Shown one piece after another: positions 28,540 through 37,192 of a DNA stretch of 64,000 nucleotides (within the stretch, counting starts at the first letter, position 1; the number at the start of each line of letters is the position of its first letter). Location of the stretch: positions 620,001 through 684,000 of the forward strand of contig NZ_JAVBIJ010000001.1 of NCBI RefSeq assembly GCF_032193765.1, read 5' to 3'. A program made the translations under genes and the position numbers. Source of the stretch: Rhodoferax potami. Lineage in GTDB: Bacteria; Pseudomonadota; Gammaproteobacteria; Burkholderiales; Burkholderiaceae_C. The notes beneath the pieces were generated by a model, which saw nothing but the letters and a program-made list of their open reading frames with translations, had not been told where the DNA came from and made no database searches.

Positions 28540-30558
28540 ATGAGCCAGACCCTTTCTGCGTCGACATTGCTAGCCGTACCCTTAGCGCCACTTGCCGGTG
28601 CTGTGTTGGCAGGTGTATTTGGTACGAAATTTGGTGGCAATTGGTTTGGTCGCAAGCTTAGCCACAGCCTCACTATTCTCGGCGTCTTTATTTCCTTCGT
28701 TTTATCTGCGATGACGTTGATGTCGGTCGTGAATGACGGAGCACGATTCAACGAAACCATTTATACCTGGATGGTCGTTGGTGGTTTGAAAATGGAAGTT
28801 GGCTTCCTGGTGGACTCCCTGACCGCCATGATGATGTGTGTGGTTACCTTCGTCTCTCTCATGGTTCACCTGTACACGGTGGGTTACATGGAAGAGGACG
28901 AGGGTTACAACCGTTTCTTTGCTTACATATCCTTGTTTACTTTCTCGATGCTGATGCTCGTGATGAGTAACAACTTGCTCCAGTTGTTCTTTGGCTGGGA
29001 GGCGGTGGGCTTAGTGTCTTACTTGTTGATCGGGTTTTGGTTCAATAAGCCGACGGCAATTTTTGCCAACATGAAGGCATTTTTGGTCAACCGGGTAGGC
29101 GACTTCGGCTTCATTTTGGGTATTGGTCTCATCGGCGCTTACACCGGTAGCTTGAATTACACCGAAATTTTTGCGAAAACCAATGATCTTTCAGCCTTGG
29201 TCTTCCCCGGTACTGACTGGATGTTGGTCACAGTAATTTGCATCTGTTTGTTCATCGGCGCCATGGGCAAGTCCGCGCAATTCCCTTTGCACGTTTGGTT
29301 GCCCGACTCTATGGAAGGCCCAACGCCCATCTCCGCGTTGATTCATGCTGCCACGATGGTGACTGCAGGTATCTTCATGGTCTCGCGTATGTCTCCATTG
29401 TTTGAGCTGAGTGACACAGCTTTGAATTTGATTCTCGTGGTGGGTTCTATTACTGCGCTGTTCATGGGCTTTTTGGGCATCATTCAGAATGACATCAAGC
29501 GAGTTGTCGCTTATTCGACTCTGTCTCAGCTCGGCTACATGACGGTCGCTTTGGGCGTGTCTGCTTATTCAGTAGCAGTCTTCCATTTGATGACCCACGC
29601 ATTCTTCAAGGCACTGTTGTTCCTTGGTGCGGGCTCGGTCATTATGGGGGTCCATCACAACCAGGACATTCGTTGGATGGGCGGTTTGCGGAAGTACATG
29701 CCGATTACCTGGATTACCTCGCTGCTTGGCTCGTTGGCCCTGATTGGCACCCCGTTGTTTTCTGGCTTTTACTCAAAGGACAGCATCATCGAGGCGGTTC
29801 ACGCCAGTAACCTGCCTGCGTCCGGCTTTGCCAATTTCGCGGTGCTTGCAGGCGTGTTCGTGACGGCCTTCTACTCTTTCCGTATGTACTTCTTGGTATT
29901 TCACGGAAAAGAGCGCTTCGACCAAAACCCTGATGCCCACCATGACGACCATGGTCATGGCGACCATCACCATGATGCGGTTCCCCATGAGTCCCCGTGG
30001 GTGGTCTGGGTGCCATTGGTTTTGTTGGCGATCCCTTCCGTACTGATTGGATATTTCACCATCGGGCCTATGCTCCACGGTGACTTCTTCAAGGATGTCA
30101 TCTACGTCAATCACACCTTGCACCCAGCGATGGAAGAGATTTCCTCCAAGTTCCACGGTGCCGCTGCAATGGCGTCTCATTCATTGTCGACGTTGCCTCT
30201 TTGGCTCGCGGTGGCAGGTGTGGTGTCTTCCTATGTGTTCTACATGATGTTCCCGGCGATACCCGCTGCCATTAAGCGGGTTGCCCAGCCAATCTACACC
30301 TTGCTCGAAAACAAGTACTACTTGGACTGGTTCAACGAGAACGTATTGGCACGTGGTGCGCGACTCTTGGGAACTGGTTTATGGAAGGTCGGCGACCAAG
30401 CCATCATTGATGGTGCTGTGGTCAACGGTTCCTGGAAGTTGGTGGGCTTGCTCTCTGGATTTGTGCGCAAAGCACAGTCGGGCTATCTCTACCACTATGC
30501 ATTGGTCATGATCCTCGGGATTTTTGTGCTGATGACTTATTTCGTTTGGCTCAAGTAG
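28540..30558 (+). CDS. nuoL: NADH-quinone oxidoreductase subunit L
   Basis: A 672-residue antiporter-like proton-pumping subunit with the long lateral C-terminal helix. Family blocks are LQLFFGWEAVGLVSYLLIGFW, SAQFPLHVWLPDSMEGPTPISALIHAATMV and HAFFKALLFLGAGSVI. A histidine- and aspartate-rich loop (HHDDHGHGDHHHD, nt about 29938-29977) lies between membrane segments near residue 475. It starts 4 bases after the nuoK stop. Confidence 0.98.
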   Translation: MSQTLSASTLLAVPLAPLAGAVLAGVFGTKFGGNWFGRKLSHSLTILGVFISFVLSAMTLMSVVNDGARFNETIYTWMVVGGLKMEVGFLVDSLTAMMMCVVTFVSLMVHLYTVGYMEEDEGYNRFFAYISLFTFSMLMLVMSNNLLQLFFGWEAVGLVSYLLIGFWFNKPTAIFANMKAFLVNRVGDFGFILGIGLIGAYTGSLNYTEIFAKTNDLSALVFPGTDWMLVTVICICLFIGAMGKSAQFPLHVWLPDSMEGPTPISALIHAATMVTAGIFMVSRMSPLFELSDTALNLILVVGSITALFMGFLGIIQNDIKRVVAYSTLSQLGYMTVALGVSAYSVAVFHLMTHAFFKALLFLGAGSVIMGVHHNQDIRWMGGLRKYMPITWITSLLGSLALIGTPLFSGFYSKDSIIEAVHASNLPASGFANFAVLAGVFVTAFYSFRMYFLVFHGKERFDQNPDAHHDDHGHGDHHHDAVPHESPWVVWVPLVLLAIPSVLIGYFTIGPMLHGDFFKDVIYVNHTLHPAMEEISSKFHGAAAMASHSLSTLPLWLAVAGVVSSYVFYMMFPAIPAAIKRVAQPIYTLLENKYYLDWFNENVLARGARLLGTGLWKVGDQAIIDGAVVNGSWKLVGLLSGFVRKAQSGYLYHYALVMILGIFVLMTYFVWLK

Positions 30559-30570
30559 GAGAAAAATAAT

Positions 30571-32046
30571 ATGGGTTTGTTGAGCCTTTCTATCTGGGTG
30601 CCTATCGCTTTCGGCGTTGTTCTTCTTGCATTCGGACGAGACGAGCAGGCCACTGCAGTGCGGTGGGTTGCACTGATTGGTGCACTGTGCAGTTTTTTGT
30701 TGACGCTTCCTCTGTACAGCCAGTTTGACAACACGACTGCTGCCATGCAGTTTGTTGAGAACCTTCCCTGGATTGAGCGTTTTAACGTCAATTACCACCT
30801 CGGTTTGGACGGAATTTCTTTCTGGTTCGTTCCATTGACCGCGTTTATCACGGTGATCGTGGTGATTGCTGGTTGGGAAGTGATTGCCGAGCGCGTCAAT
30901 CAGTACATGGGTGCGTTCCTGATCCTGAGTGGCCTCATGATCGGCGTGTTCTCCGCCTTAGACGGCATGCTGTTCTATGTGTTCTTCGAGGCAACTTTGA
31001 TCCCGATGTATCTCATCATCGGCATCTGGGGTGGACCGAACAAGATCTACGCCGCATTCAAGTTTTTCTTGTACACCCTGCTCGGTTCGCTGCTGATGCT
31101 GGTTGCGTTGATATATCTCTACACCCAATCCGGCGGTAGTTTCGACTTGGCCAAATGGCATGCGTTGCCCTTGGGTGAAACAGCGCAGACCCTGTTATTC
31201 TTTGCGTTTTTTGCGGCCTTTGCTGTGAAGGTGCCTATGTGGCCTGTGCACACATGGCTCCCCGATGTACACGTCGAAGCACCTACTGGTGGCTCTGCTG
31301 TGTTGGCGGCCATCATGCTGAAATTGGGCGCTTACGGTTTCTTGCGCTTTTCCATGCCCATTGCCCCAGATGCTGCGCACACATGGGGTAGCTTGATGGT
31401 GGGTCTGTCCTTGGTGGCTGTGGTCTATGTTGGCTTGGTCGCTATGGTTCAGCAGGACATGAAAAAGCTGGTGGCTTACTCGTCCGTTGCCCACATGGGG
31501 TTCGTAACCTTGGGTTTCTTCATCTTCAACGATTTGGGTGTGTCGGGTGGCTTGGTCCAAATGATTGCTCACGGGTTCGTTTCTGGCGCCATGTTCTTGT
31601 CGATTGGGGTTCTGTACGACCGAGTCCACTCGCGCGAGATCTCTAGTTATGGGGGTGTGGTGAACACCATGCCGAAATTTGCAGCGTTCGGTTTGTTTTT
31701 CGCGATGGCCAACTGTGGTCTTCCGGGAACGGCCGGATTCGTCGGCGAATGGATGGTTATCCTGGGCGCCGTGAAGTTCAACTTCTGGGTCGGCTTCGCG
31801 TCCGCAAGCGCTCTGATTTTTGGCGCAGCCTACACCTTGTGGATGTTCAAGCGAGTCTACTTGGGCCCCGTGGTGAATGATGATGTCAAGGGATTGACCG
31901 ATATCAATGCGCGTGAGTTTTTGATGCTCGCTCTGTTGGCGATTGCGGTCTTGGCCATGGGCTTGTACCCCAAGCCGTTTACCGACGTGATGGATGTTTC
32001 CGTTGCTGAGCTACTGAAGCACGTCGCTATTTCCAAGTTGAACTGA
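30571..32046 (+). CDS. nuoM: NADH-quinone oxidoreductase subunit M
   Basis: A 491-residue antiporter-like subunit. Conserved blocks are FYVFFEATLIPMYLIIGIWGG, VKVPMWPVHTWLPDVHVEAPTGGSAVLA and KLVAYSSVAHMGFVTLG, containing the pump Glu, Lys and His residues. AGGAG precedes ATG 30571. It lies 12 bases after the nuoL stop. Confidence 0.98.
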   Translation: MGLLSLSIWVPIAFGVVLLAFGRDEQATAVRWVALIGALCSFLLTLPLYSQFDNTTAAMQFVENLPWIERFNVNYHLGLDGISFWFVPLTAFITVIVVIAGWEVIAERVNQYMGAFLILSGLMIGVFSALDGMLFYVFFEATLIPMYLIIGIWGGPNKIYAAFKFFLYTLLGSLLMLVALIYLYTQSGGSFDLAKWHALPLGETAQTLLFFAFFAAFAVKVPMWPVHTWLPDVHVEAPTGGSAVLAAIMLKLGAYGFLRFSMPIAPDAAHTWGSLMVGLSLVAVVYVGLVAMVQQDMKKLVAYSSVAHMGFVTLGFFIFNDLGVSGGLVQMIAHGFVSGAMFLSIGVLYDRVHSREISSYGGVVNTMPKFAAFGLFFAMANCGLPGTAGFVGEWMVILGAVKFNFWVGFASASALIFGAAYTLWMFKRVYLGPVVNDDVKGLTDINAREFLMLALLAIAVLAMGLYPKPFTDVMDVSVAELLKHVAISKLN

Positions 32047-32067
32047 TCAAACTGAATTGAGAGAAGA

Positions 32068-33561
32068 ATGATGATTGACACAATCAGTTGGATCACGGTC
32101 TATCCAGAAATTATCCTGATGGTGATGGCTTGTGCCATCCTCTTGATAGACCTCGGCGTCAAGAGCCCGCTCAGGGGCTTAACCTATGTCTTGACCATGC
32201 TGACACTCGCCGTTGTGGCGGCGGCAGAGGCGCATCTCGCCGTGGCTGGTCAAACCTACTATGGCTTTGGCAATATGGTGGTTAGCGATGCCATGGGCAA
32301 TTGGCTCAAGTGCTTCGCGGCTATTGCTGTCATGGTTTCTCTGGTTTACGCGCGCCCCTATGCTGCCCATCGTGACATGCTTCGCGGTGGTGAGTTGTTC
32401 ACTTTGAATATGCTGGCTTTGCTGGGCATGTTTGTCATGATTTCGTCCAACAACTTGTTGCTGACGTACATGGGGCTTGAGCTGTTGACCTTGTCCAGTT
32501 ATGCCTTGGTGGCATTGCGCCGGGATAACGTAGCAGCGACAGAAGCTGCAATGAAGTACTTTGTGCTGGGTGCGATGGCTTCGGGCTTCTTGCTGTACGG
32601 GATGTCCATGTTGTACGGTGCGACCGGTACTCTCGATATCACTCAGTTGTTTAAGTCGATCTCGAGCGGCCAGGTGCGCCCAGACGTTTTGGTGTTTGGC
32701 TTGGTGTTCATTGTTGCGGGCTTGGCCTTTAAGTTGGGCGTCGTGCCTTTCCACATGTGGATTCCAGATGTGTATCAGGGCGCGCCCACTGCTGTGACCT
32801 TGATGATTGGTGGTGCTCCCAAGCTGGCAGCTTTTGCGATTTGTATCCGTTTGTTGGTGGAGGGCCTGCGTCCGCTGGCAAGTGATTGGCAGCAAATGTT
32901 GATGGTGTTGTCGGTGGGCTCATTGCTGATCGGGAACCTGGCGGCTATTGCCCAGACCAATTTGAAGCGCATGCTGGCTTTCTCGACGATTTCCCAGATG
33001 GGTTTCGTGTTGTTGGGACTGATGTCGGGGGTGGTACAGGGCGATGCTGTGACTTTTGCGGCAAATGCCTACAGCTCCGCCATGTTCTATGTGGTGACCT
33101 ATGTGTTGACAACGCTTGCCACTTTTGGTGTCATCTTGCTCCTGTCTCGCGAAGGTTTCGAGAGCGAAGAGATCTCCGATTTTGCCGGCTTGAACCAGCG
33201 CAGCCCTTTGTACGCGGCAGTGATGGCTATCTGCGCGTTCTCGTTGGCTGGTATTCCGCCAATGGTCGGTTTCTACGCCAAGTTGTCGGTATTGCAGGCA
33301 TTGGTAGTTTCTGGAGAGACTATCTATTTAGGCATGGCTGTGTTCGCGGTGTTGATGTCTTTGATTGGCGCCTTCTATTACCTCCGTTTGGTCAAGGTGA
33401 TGTATTTCGACGAGCCAATTACGGCAACAACCGTCAATGCACCTGCTGACGTTCGCGTGGTACTGTCTATCAATGGCGCTTTGGTGCTGATACTGGGCTT
33501 GGCGCCTGGTGGTTTGATGGCCTTGTGTGCTGCCTCCGTTCGCCAGATGCTGGGGATGTAA
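32068..33561 (+). CDS. nuoN: NADH-quinone oxidoreductase subunit N
   Basis: A 497-residue antiporter-like subunit and last member of the complete nuoA-N set. Conserved blocks are [40 protein letters not shown] and [19 protein letters not shown]. Two consecutive ATG codons (32068, 32071) are possible starts; the second is marginally better spaced from the GAGAG site. Confidence 0.97.
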   Translation: MMIDTISWITVYPEIILMVMACAILLIDLGVKSPLRGLTYVLTMLTLAVVAAAEAHLAVAGQTYYGFGNMVVSDAMGNWLKCFAAIAVMVSLVYARPYAAHRDMLRGGELFTLNMLALLGMFVMISSNNLLLTYMGLELLTLSSYALVALRRDNVAATEAAMKYFVLGAMASGFLLYGMSMLYGATGTLDITQLFKSISSGQVRPDVLVFGLVFIVAGLAFKLGVVPFHMWIPDVYQGAPTAVTLMIGGAPKLAAFAICIRLLVEGLRPLASDWQQMLMVLSVGSLLIGNLAAIAQTNLKRMLAFSTISQMGFVLLGLMSGVVQGDAVTFAANAYSSAMFYVVTYVLTTLATFGVILLLSREGFESEEISDFAGLNQRSPLYAAVMAICAFSLAGIPPMVGFYAKLSVLQALVVSGETIYLGMAVFAVLMSLIGAFYYLRLVKVMYFDEPITATTVNAPADVRVVLSINGALVLILGLAPGGLMALCAASVRQMLGM

Positions 33562-33594
33562 GTAGCGTCTCCACGAATTCCGAGGCCTCGCTGA

Positions 33595-33894
33595 ATGGAT
33601 AGTTCTTCCAGTGTGTTCGTGCTGTTGCTTACTGCGGTTGCATTCGCAAATGCTCCTTTTCTCACCCGGCGAGTTTTCGGGTTCTTCGGAACCGAAGAAA
33701 AGTCGCTTGGGGCCCGCTTAGGGGAACTGGTAGTGGCTTACTTTCTGGTAGGTGGCATAGGGTTGTTGCTGGAACAGACAGCAGGCCAAATCTTCCCGCA
33801 AGGCTGGGAGTTTTACGCCATCACCGGTACGCTCTTTGTCACCCTGGCCTTTCCAGGGTTCGTGTTTCGGTATCTCCTGAAACGCCATGATTAG
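33595..33894 (+). CDS. DUF2818 family membrane protein
   Basis: A 99-residue protein with three hydrophobic segments (about 5-22, 44-62, 72-92). It matches the small DUF2818 proteins that regularly follow nuoN in betaproteobacteria (VFVLLLTAVAFANAPFLTRR start). It lies 33 bases after nuoN and its end overlaps the NUDIX start by 8 bases, so it is probably part of the nuo transcript. The function is unknown; a role in complex I assembly is only suggested by location. Confidence 0.85.
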   Translation: MDSSSSVFVLLLTAVAFANAPFLTRRVFGFFGTEEKSLGARLGELVVAYFLVGGIGLLLEQTAGQIFPQGWEFYAITGTLFVTLAFPGFVFRYLLKRHD

Positions 33895-34486
33895 TTCCCG
33901 GGAGGATGCACACCTCCGCGAGGAACTTGTTTCGAGTGCAGAAGTTCTTCAGGGTAGCTTTCTCCGTATCTTGCGGGATTCAGTTGGTTTGCCCGACGGT
34001 AAGGCTGCCACGAGAGAATACGTTGTACACCCTGGCGCTGTGATGGTCATTCCTTTACTGGAGGGTGCTGACGCACCAACACGGGTCGTACTAGAGCGTC
34101 AATATCGTTATCCGGTTCAACGGGTGATGATCGAATTTCCTGCAGGAAAGTTGGATTCGGGTGAGACCACTTTGGAGTGTGCTCAGCGCGAGTTATTTGA
34201 AGAGACCGGTTACCGCGCTGGCCAGTGGGCCAAAGCGGGCGTGATCCACCCGGTGATTGCTTACTCCACCGAGTTCATTGAGGTCTGGTTCGCGCGCGAT
34301 CTGGTCCCCGGCCCGAGCCAGTTGGACTCCGGGGAGTTCCTCGAAGTGTTTGACGCGCCTGCCGTGGAATTGATCACCGCATGCCTCGAAGGGCAAGTTA
34401 CAGACGCCAAGACGGTTGCCGCTGCACTTTGGTTACAGCACTATATGGCAGGGACTTGGTCGCCCGCCTGGCACTCCGCTGTCTGA
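33887..34486 (+). CDS. NUDIX hydrolase, ADP-ribose pyrophosphatase-like
   Basis: A 199-residue protein with the NUDIX box G-x5-E-x7-RE-x2-EE-x-G (GKLDSGETTLECAQRELFEETGY, about residues 86-108). LERQYRYPVQRVMIEFPAGK just before it is typical of ADP-ribose pyrophosphatases (NudF group). It is the second gene after nuoN and overlaps DUF2818 by 8 bases. The substrate is inferred from the family, with ADP-ribose most likely. Confidence 0.88.
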   Translation: MISSREDAHLREELVSSAEVLQGSFLRILRDSVGLPDGKAATREYVVHPGAVMVIPLLEGADAPTRVVLERQYRYPVQRVMIEFPAGKLDSGETTLECAQRELFEETGYRAGQWAKAGVIHPVIAYSTEFIEVWFARDLVPGPSQLDSGEFLEVFDAPAVELITACLEGQVTDAKTVAAALWLQHYMAGTWSPAWHSAV

Positions 34487-34509
34487 GTCTGCCCCATAGC
34501 TCTCTAGGT

Positions 34510-35007
34510 ATGAAAGTACTCGATTTGTCTTGCCTGTCCGGCCATGTCTTTGAGGGCTGGTTTGGTTCTGACGATGACTTTTCATCCCAATTGACGCGTG
34601 GCTTGGTGCAATGCCCTGTGTGTGGTTCGGCCAGCGTTCACAAAAAGCTGAGTGCTCCACGTCTCAACCTGTCACGCGCCAAAGCACCGGATGACAGTGC
34701 TTCTGCTAATTCGCCATCCTCTGCGAAGGGCGCACCTTCTGGCGCATCGCTGACACCTCCCATGTCGGAAGAAATGCAGGCGGAATTGCAGAGTGCACTC
34801 GCAAAAGTAGTTCGACATGTGTTGGCCAGCACCGATGACGTCGGTGACCGTTTTGCAGAAGAAGCCAGGCGCATTCACTATGGCGAAACAGAGGAGCGTG
34901 CGATCCGCGGTCAAACTACTGCCGACGAGGCCAAGGAGCTGGAGGAGGAGGGGATAGAGCTTATGGCCATCCCCATTCCCGCGCATTTGAAGAATCCCCT
35001 GCAGTAG
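34510..35007 (+). CDS. DUF1178 family protein
   Basis: A 165-residue protein starting MKVLDLSCLSGHVFEGWFGS with a CPVCGS zinc-ribbon-like pair, then a variable Ser/Ala linker (about 55-85), then a helical C-terminus ending ELMAIPIPAHLKNPLQ. This is the DUF1178 pattern. ATG 34510 is preceded by CTAGGT only; the longer frame from 34381 runs inside the NUDIX gene. Function unknown. It is the likely last gene of the nuo-linked transcript, convergent with gdhA. Confidence 0.85.
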   Translation: MKVLDLSCLSGHVFEGWFGSDDDFSSQLTRGLVQCPVCGSASVHKKLSAPRLNLSRAKAPDDSASANSPSSAKGAPSGASLTPPMSEEMQAELQSALAKVVRHVLASTDDVGDRFAEEARRIHYGETEERAIRGQTTADEAKELEEEGIELMAIPIPAHLKNPLQ

Positions 35008-35035
35008 AAACTGCAGAGGTTCCACACTACCCTGC

Positions 35036-36364
35036 TTAGGGGTAGAGGCCCCGCAATTCGCGTGCGTGCAAAATCCGCTTGCAAGCAACGATGAATGTTG
35101 CGGTGCGCAGGCTCACCCGGTGCTCGGCGGCCACTTCCCAGACTGCTGCGAACGCGTCCTTCATGATGCGTACCAGCCGTGCGTTGATTTCGTCCTCGCT
35201 CCAGAAGAAGCTGGAGAAATCCTGTACCCATTCAAAGTAGCTCACCGTCACGCCACCCGCGTTGGCAATCACGTCAGGAACCACCAGGATATTGCGGCTT
35301 TGCAAAATGTCATCCGCCGCCGGTGTGGTGGGGCCGTTCGCTCCTTCAATGATGAGCTTTGCTTGAATGCGGTGGGCATTGGCGGCGGTGATCTGCTGCT
35401 CCAGCGCTGCAGGAATCAAAATGTCGCAAGGTACATCCCAGAAAGCATTGGCATCGATGGTTTCCGCGCCCGGAAAACCGGCGACGCTACCTTGGCGGCC
35501 GACATGGGCTGACAACGCATTGGCGTCGAGTCCGGACTCCTGGTAGATCGTGCCCCCATGGTCTTGCACCGCCACAATGCGGGCGCCGGCTTGGGCAAAT
35601 AACTTGGCAGCGATACCGCCCACATTGCCAAAGCCTTGCACGGCCACACGTGCCTTGCTGATATCGAGTCCGAGGTGCTGCGCGGCCTCAACGCCCACGG
35701 TGTAGACACCACGGCCGGTTGCTTCGCGGCGACCCAAGGAGCCGCCGAGGTCAATGGGCTTGCCTGTGACTACGCCGGTAGCGGTAGCACCTTCGTTCAT
35801 GGAGTAGGTGTCCATCATCCAAGCCATGATCTGCTCGTTGGTGTTGACGTCAGGTGCGGGAATATCTTTGGAGGGGCCGATGATGATGCCGATCTCGCTG
35901 GTGTAGCGGCGCGTCAATCGCTCCAACTCACCCATGGACAGCGTCTTGGGGTCTACGCGGATGCCGCCTTTTGCGCCACCGTAGGGCACGTTCACCGCGG
36001 CATTCTTTACCGACATCCACGCGGACAAGGCCATCACTTCTGACAGAGTCACGTCCTGGTGAAAGCGCACACCGCCTTTACCCGGACCGCGGGACGTATT
36101 GTGCTGAACCCGGTAGCCTTCAAAGTGGGCCACGGTACCGTTGTCCAATTGAATCGGCACATCGACGATCAGAGCGCGCTTGGGGCGCTTGAGTGTTTCA
36201 GCCCAGCGCGCCAAATGGCCGAGGTACGGTGTCACACGATCCACTTGCTGAAGGTAAATGCCCCACGGGCCAAGATGATCGGCCTGCAGGTAAGACGGCA
36301 GCGCATGGGTAACGGCTGCGTTGTGGGCGTTAGGCGTCTGTTGAACGCCGGATTGCTGCGACAT
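35036..36364 (-). CDS. gdhA: Glu/Leu/Phe/Val dehydrogenase family, glutamate dehydrogenase
   Basis: A 442-residue hexameric-type dehydrogenase interconverting glutamate and 2-oxoglutarate plus ammonium. The catalytic lysine region is [16 protein letters not shown], substrate-binding segments include [13 protein letters not shown], and the NAD(P) Rossmann segment is [20 protein letters not shown]. The NAD-type form is more likely from overall similarity. AAGGAG precedes the ATG by five bases. A single gene, convergent with DUF1178; a flanking hairpin (CTACCC/GGGTAG at about 35027-35045) lies between the stops. Confidence 0.93.
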   Translation of the reverse strand: MSQQSGVQQTPNAHNAAVTHALPSYLQADHLGPWGIYLQQVDRVTPYLGHLARWAETLKRPKRALIVDVPIQLDNGTVAHFEGYRVQHNTSRGPGKGGVRFHQDVTLSEVMALSAWMSVKNAAVNVPYGGAKGGIRVDPKTLSMGELERLTRRYTSEIGIIIGPSKDIPAPDVNTNEQIMAWMMDTYSMNEGATATGVVTGKPIDLGGSLGRREATGRGVYTVGVEAAQHLGLDISKARVAVQGFGNVGGIAAKLFAQAGARIVAVQDHGGTIYQESGLDANALSAHVGRQGSVAGFPGAETIDANAFWDVPCDILIPAALEQQITAANAHRIQAKLIIEGANGPTTPAADDILQSRNILVVPDVIANAGGVTVSYFEWVQDFSSFFWSEDEINARLVRIMKDAFAAVWEVAAEHRVSLRTATFIVACKRILHARELRGLYP

Positions 36365-36467
36365 GAATGCTCCTTGTAGTTGTCGTCAAGGCTCGCAATG
36401 TAGGCTCCCCTTACCGACCTGTCCAAGGCCACTTGATATGCTAACTATGCAAAAAATTAATAGATGA

Positions 36468-36896
36468 TCAAGCCGTCAGATCCACGATCCGGCCCGTCGG
36501 TTGCCCGAGCGTGTTGACGAAAGGTCGTGCATTCAAGCTAGCCCGGAGGGCATTACCACTGGCCGCAAATTTGGCGGAAGTCGCGCTGTACATGCGCAGA
36601 AGAAAGTCCTGCGTGGCGGGCGCTACTGAAGATGTCGAAGCTCGGAGTTGGCTGATGTAAGTGGTGTCTTCTAGAGTATTGCGCGCAGTTAATGTCTGAA
36701 CTGCATTTTTCTTGGATTGGACTTCTTGCTCGGCCCGATCGGTCTGCTGTTGTAGCGACTCGACCTTGTTTTCCGCGTTCTCGGCCTCGCATTTGGCCTG
36801 TTCCAAGCGGGCGCGACTCAGTGTCGACTGAATCGACGGCGTTGCGCTGTTGGTTGCACTGATGGCCATCTGGCTTGCCTGTGAACGCTCAGGCAC
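36468..36896 (-). CDS. Hypothetical coiled-coil protein
   Basis: I do not recognise this 142-residue protein. A Gln/Glu/Lys-rich stretch (RARLEQAKCEAENAENKVESLQQQTDRAEQEV, about 29-60) predicts a coiled coil, followed by a Ser/Ala/Thr-rich half ending GRIVDLTA. There is no signal peptide or membrane segment. The start is either GTG 36896, overlapping the upstream small gene by 8 bases, or ATG 36869. It forms a pair with the 65-residue gene at 36889. Both genes are short and Gln/Ala-rich. Confidence 0.6.
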   Translation of the reverse strand: MPERSQASQMAISATNSATPSIQSTLSRARLEQAKCEAENAENKVESLQQQTDRAEQEVQSKKNAVQTLTARNTLEDTTYISQLRASTSSVAPATQDFLLRMYSATSAKFAASGNALRASLNARPFVNTLGQPTGRIVDLTA

Positions 36897-37086
36897 TCAC
36901 GTTGAGGCGGGTGCCGATGGTTTGGCCTTGCCCGTTCACGACCGGCTTTTTCTCTGCTTCTTGCGCCTTGGGGGGCTTCAGTTCGGTCGCGGCAGCCTGC
37001 CTGACGGCTTCGCTTTGGATGTTTTCAGCTCGTTTGGCCGCTTGTGTCTGCTCGGGTTGCTGTACCTTGGTGCGAGTAACTTCCAT
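36889..37086 (-). CDS. Hypothetical small Gln/Ala/Lys-rich protein
   Basis: A 65-residue protein of unknown function: TRTKVQQPEQTQAAKRAENIQSEAVRQAAATELKPPKAQEAEKKP, then a C-terminal NGQGQTIGTRLNVSA. It is strongly polar, with no signal peptide and no cysteine. GGAGG-like sequence (GAGGCCGCTATGG in sense) precedes the ATG. It overlaps the next gene by 8 bases, so the two are likely translated together. Confidence 0.55.
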   Translation of the reverse strand: MEVTRTKVQQPEQTQAAKRAENIQSEAVRQAAATELKPPKAQEAEKKPVVNGQGQTIGTRLNVSA

Positions 37087-37192
37087 AGCGGCCTCCGATG
37101 GTGAAGCCTTGATTTTAGGGAGTTACCGCCTCTTTATCAAACGATAGCTACTACCGAAAATCGGCTAGGCATTCACTGGTGGCTGTGTGGGC

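Noticed and set aside
19252..33561. Lower GC and different codon use of the nuo block as a sign of transfer
   Set aside because: The nuo order with the flanking tpiA-secG-tRNA and DUF2818-NUDIX-DUF1178 genes is the standard core arrangement of the order; the composition alone is not evidence of transfer.
36460..36480. AT-rich stretch upstream of gdhA as a replication origin or repeat
   Set aside because: Too short, no DnaA-box cluster; ordinary promoter-like composition.
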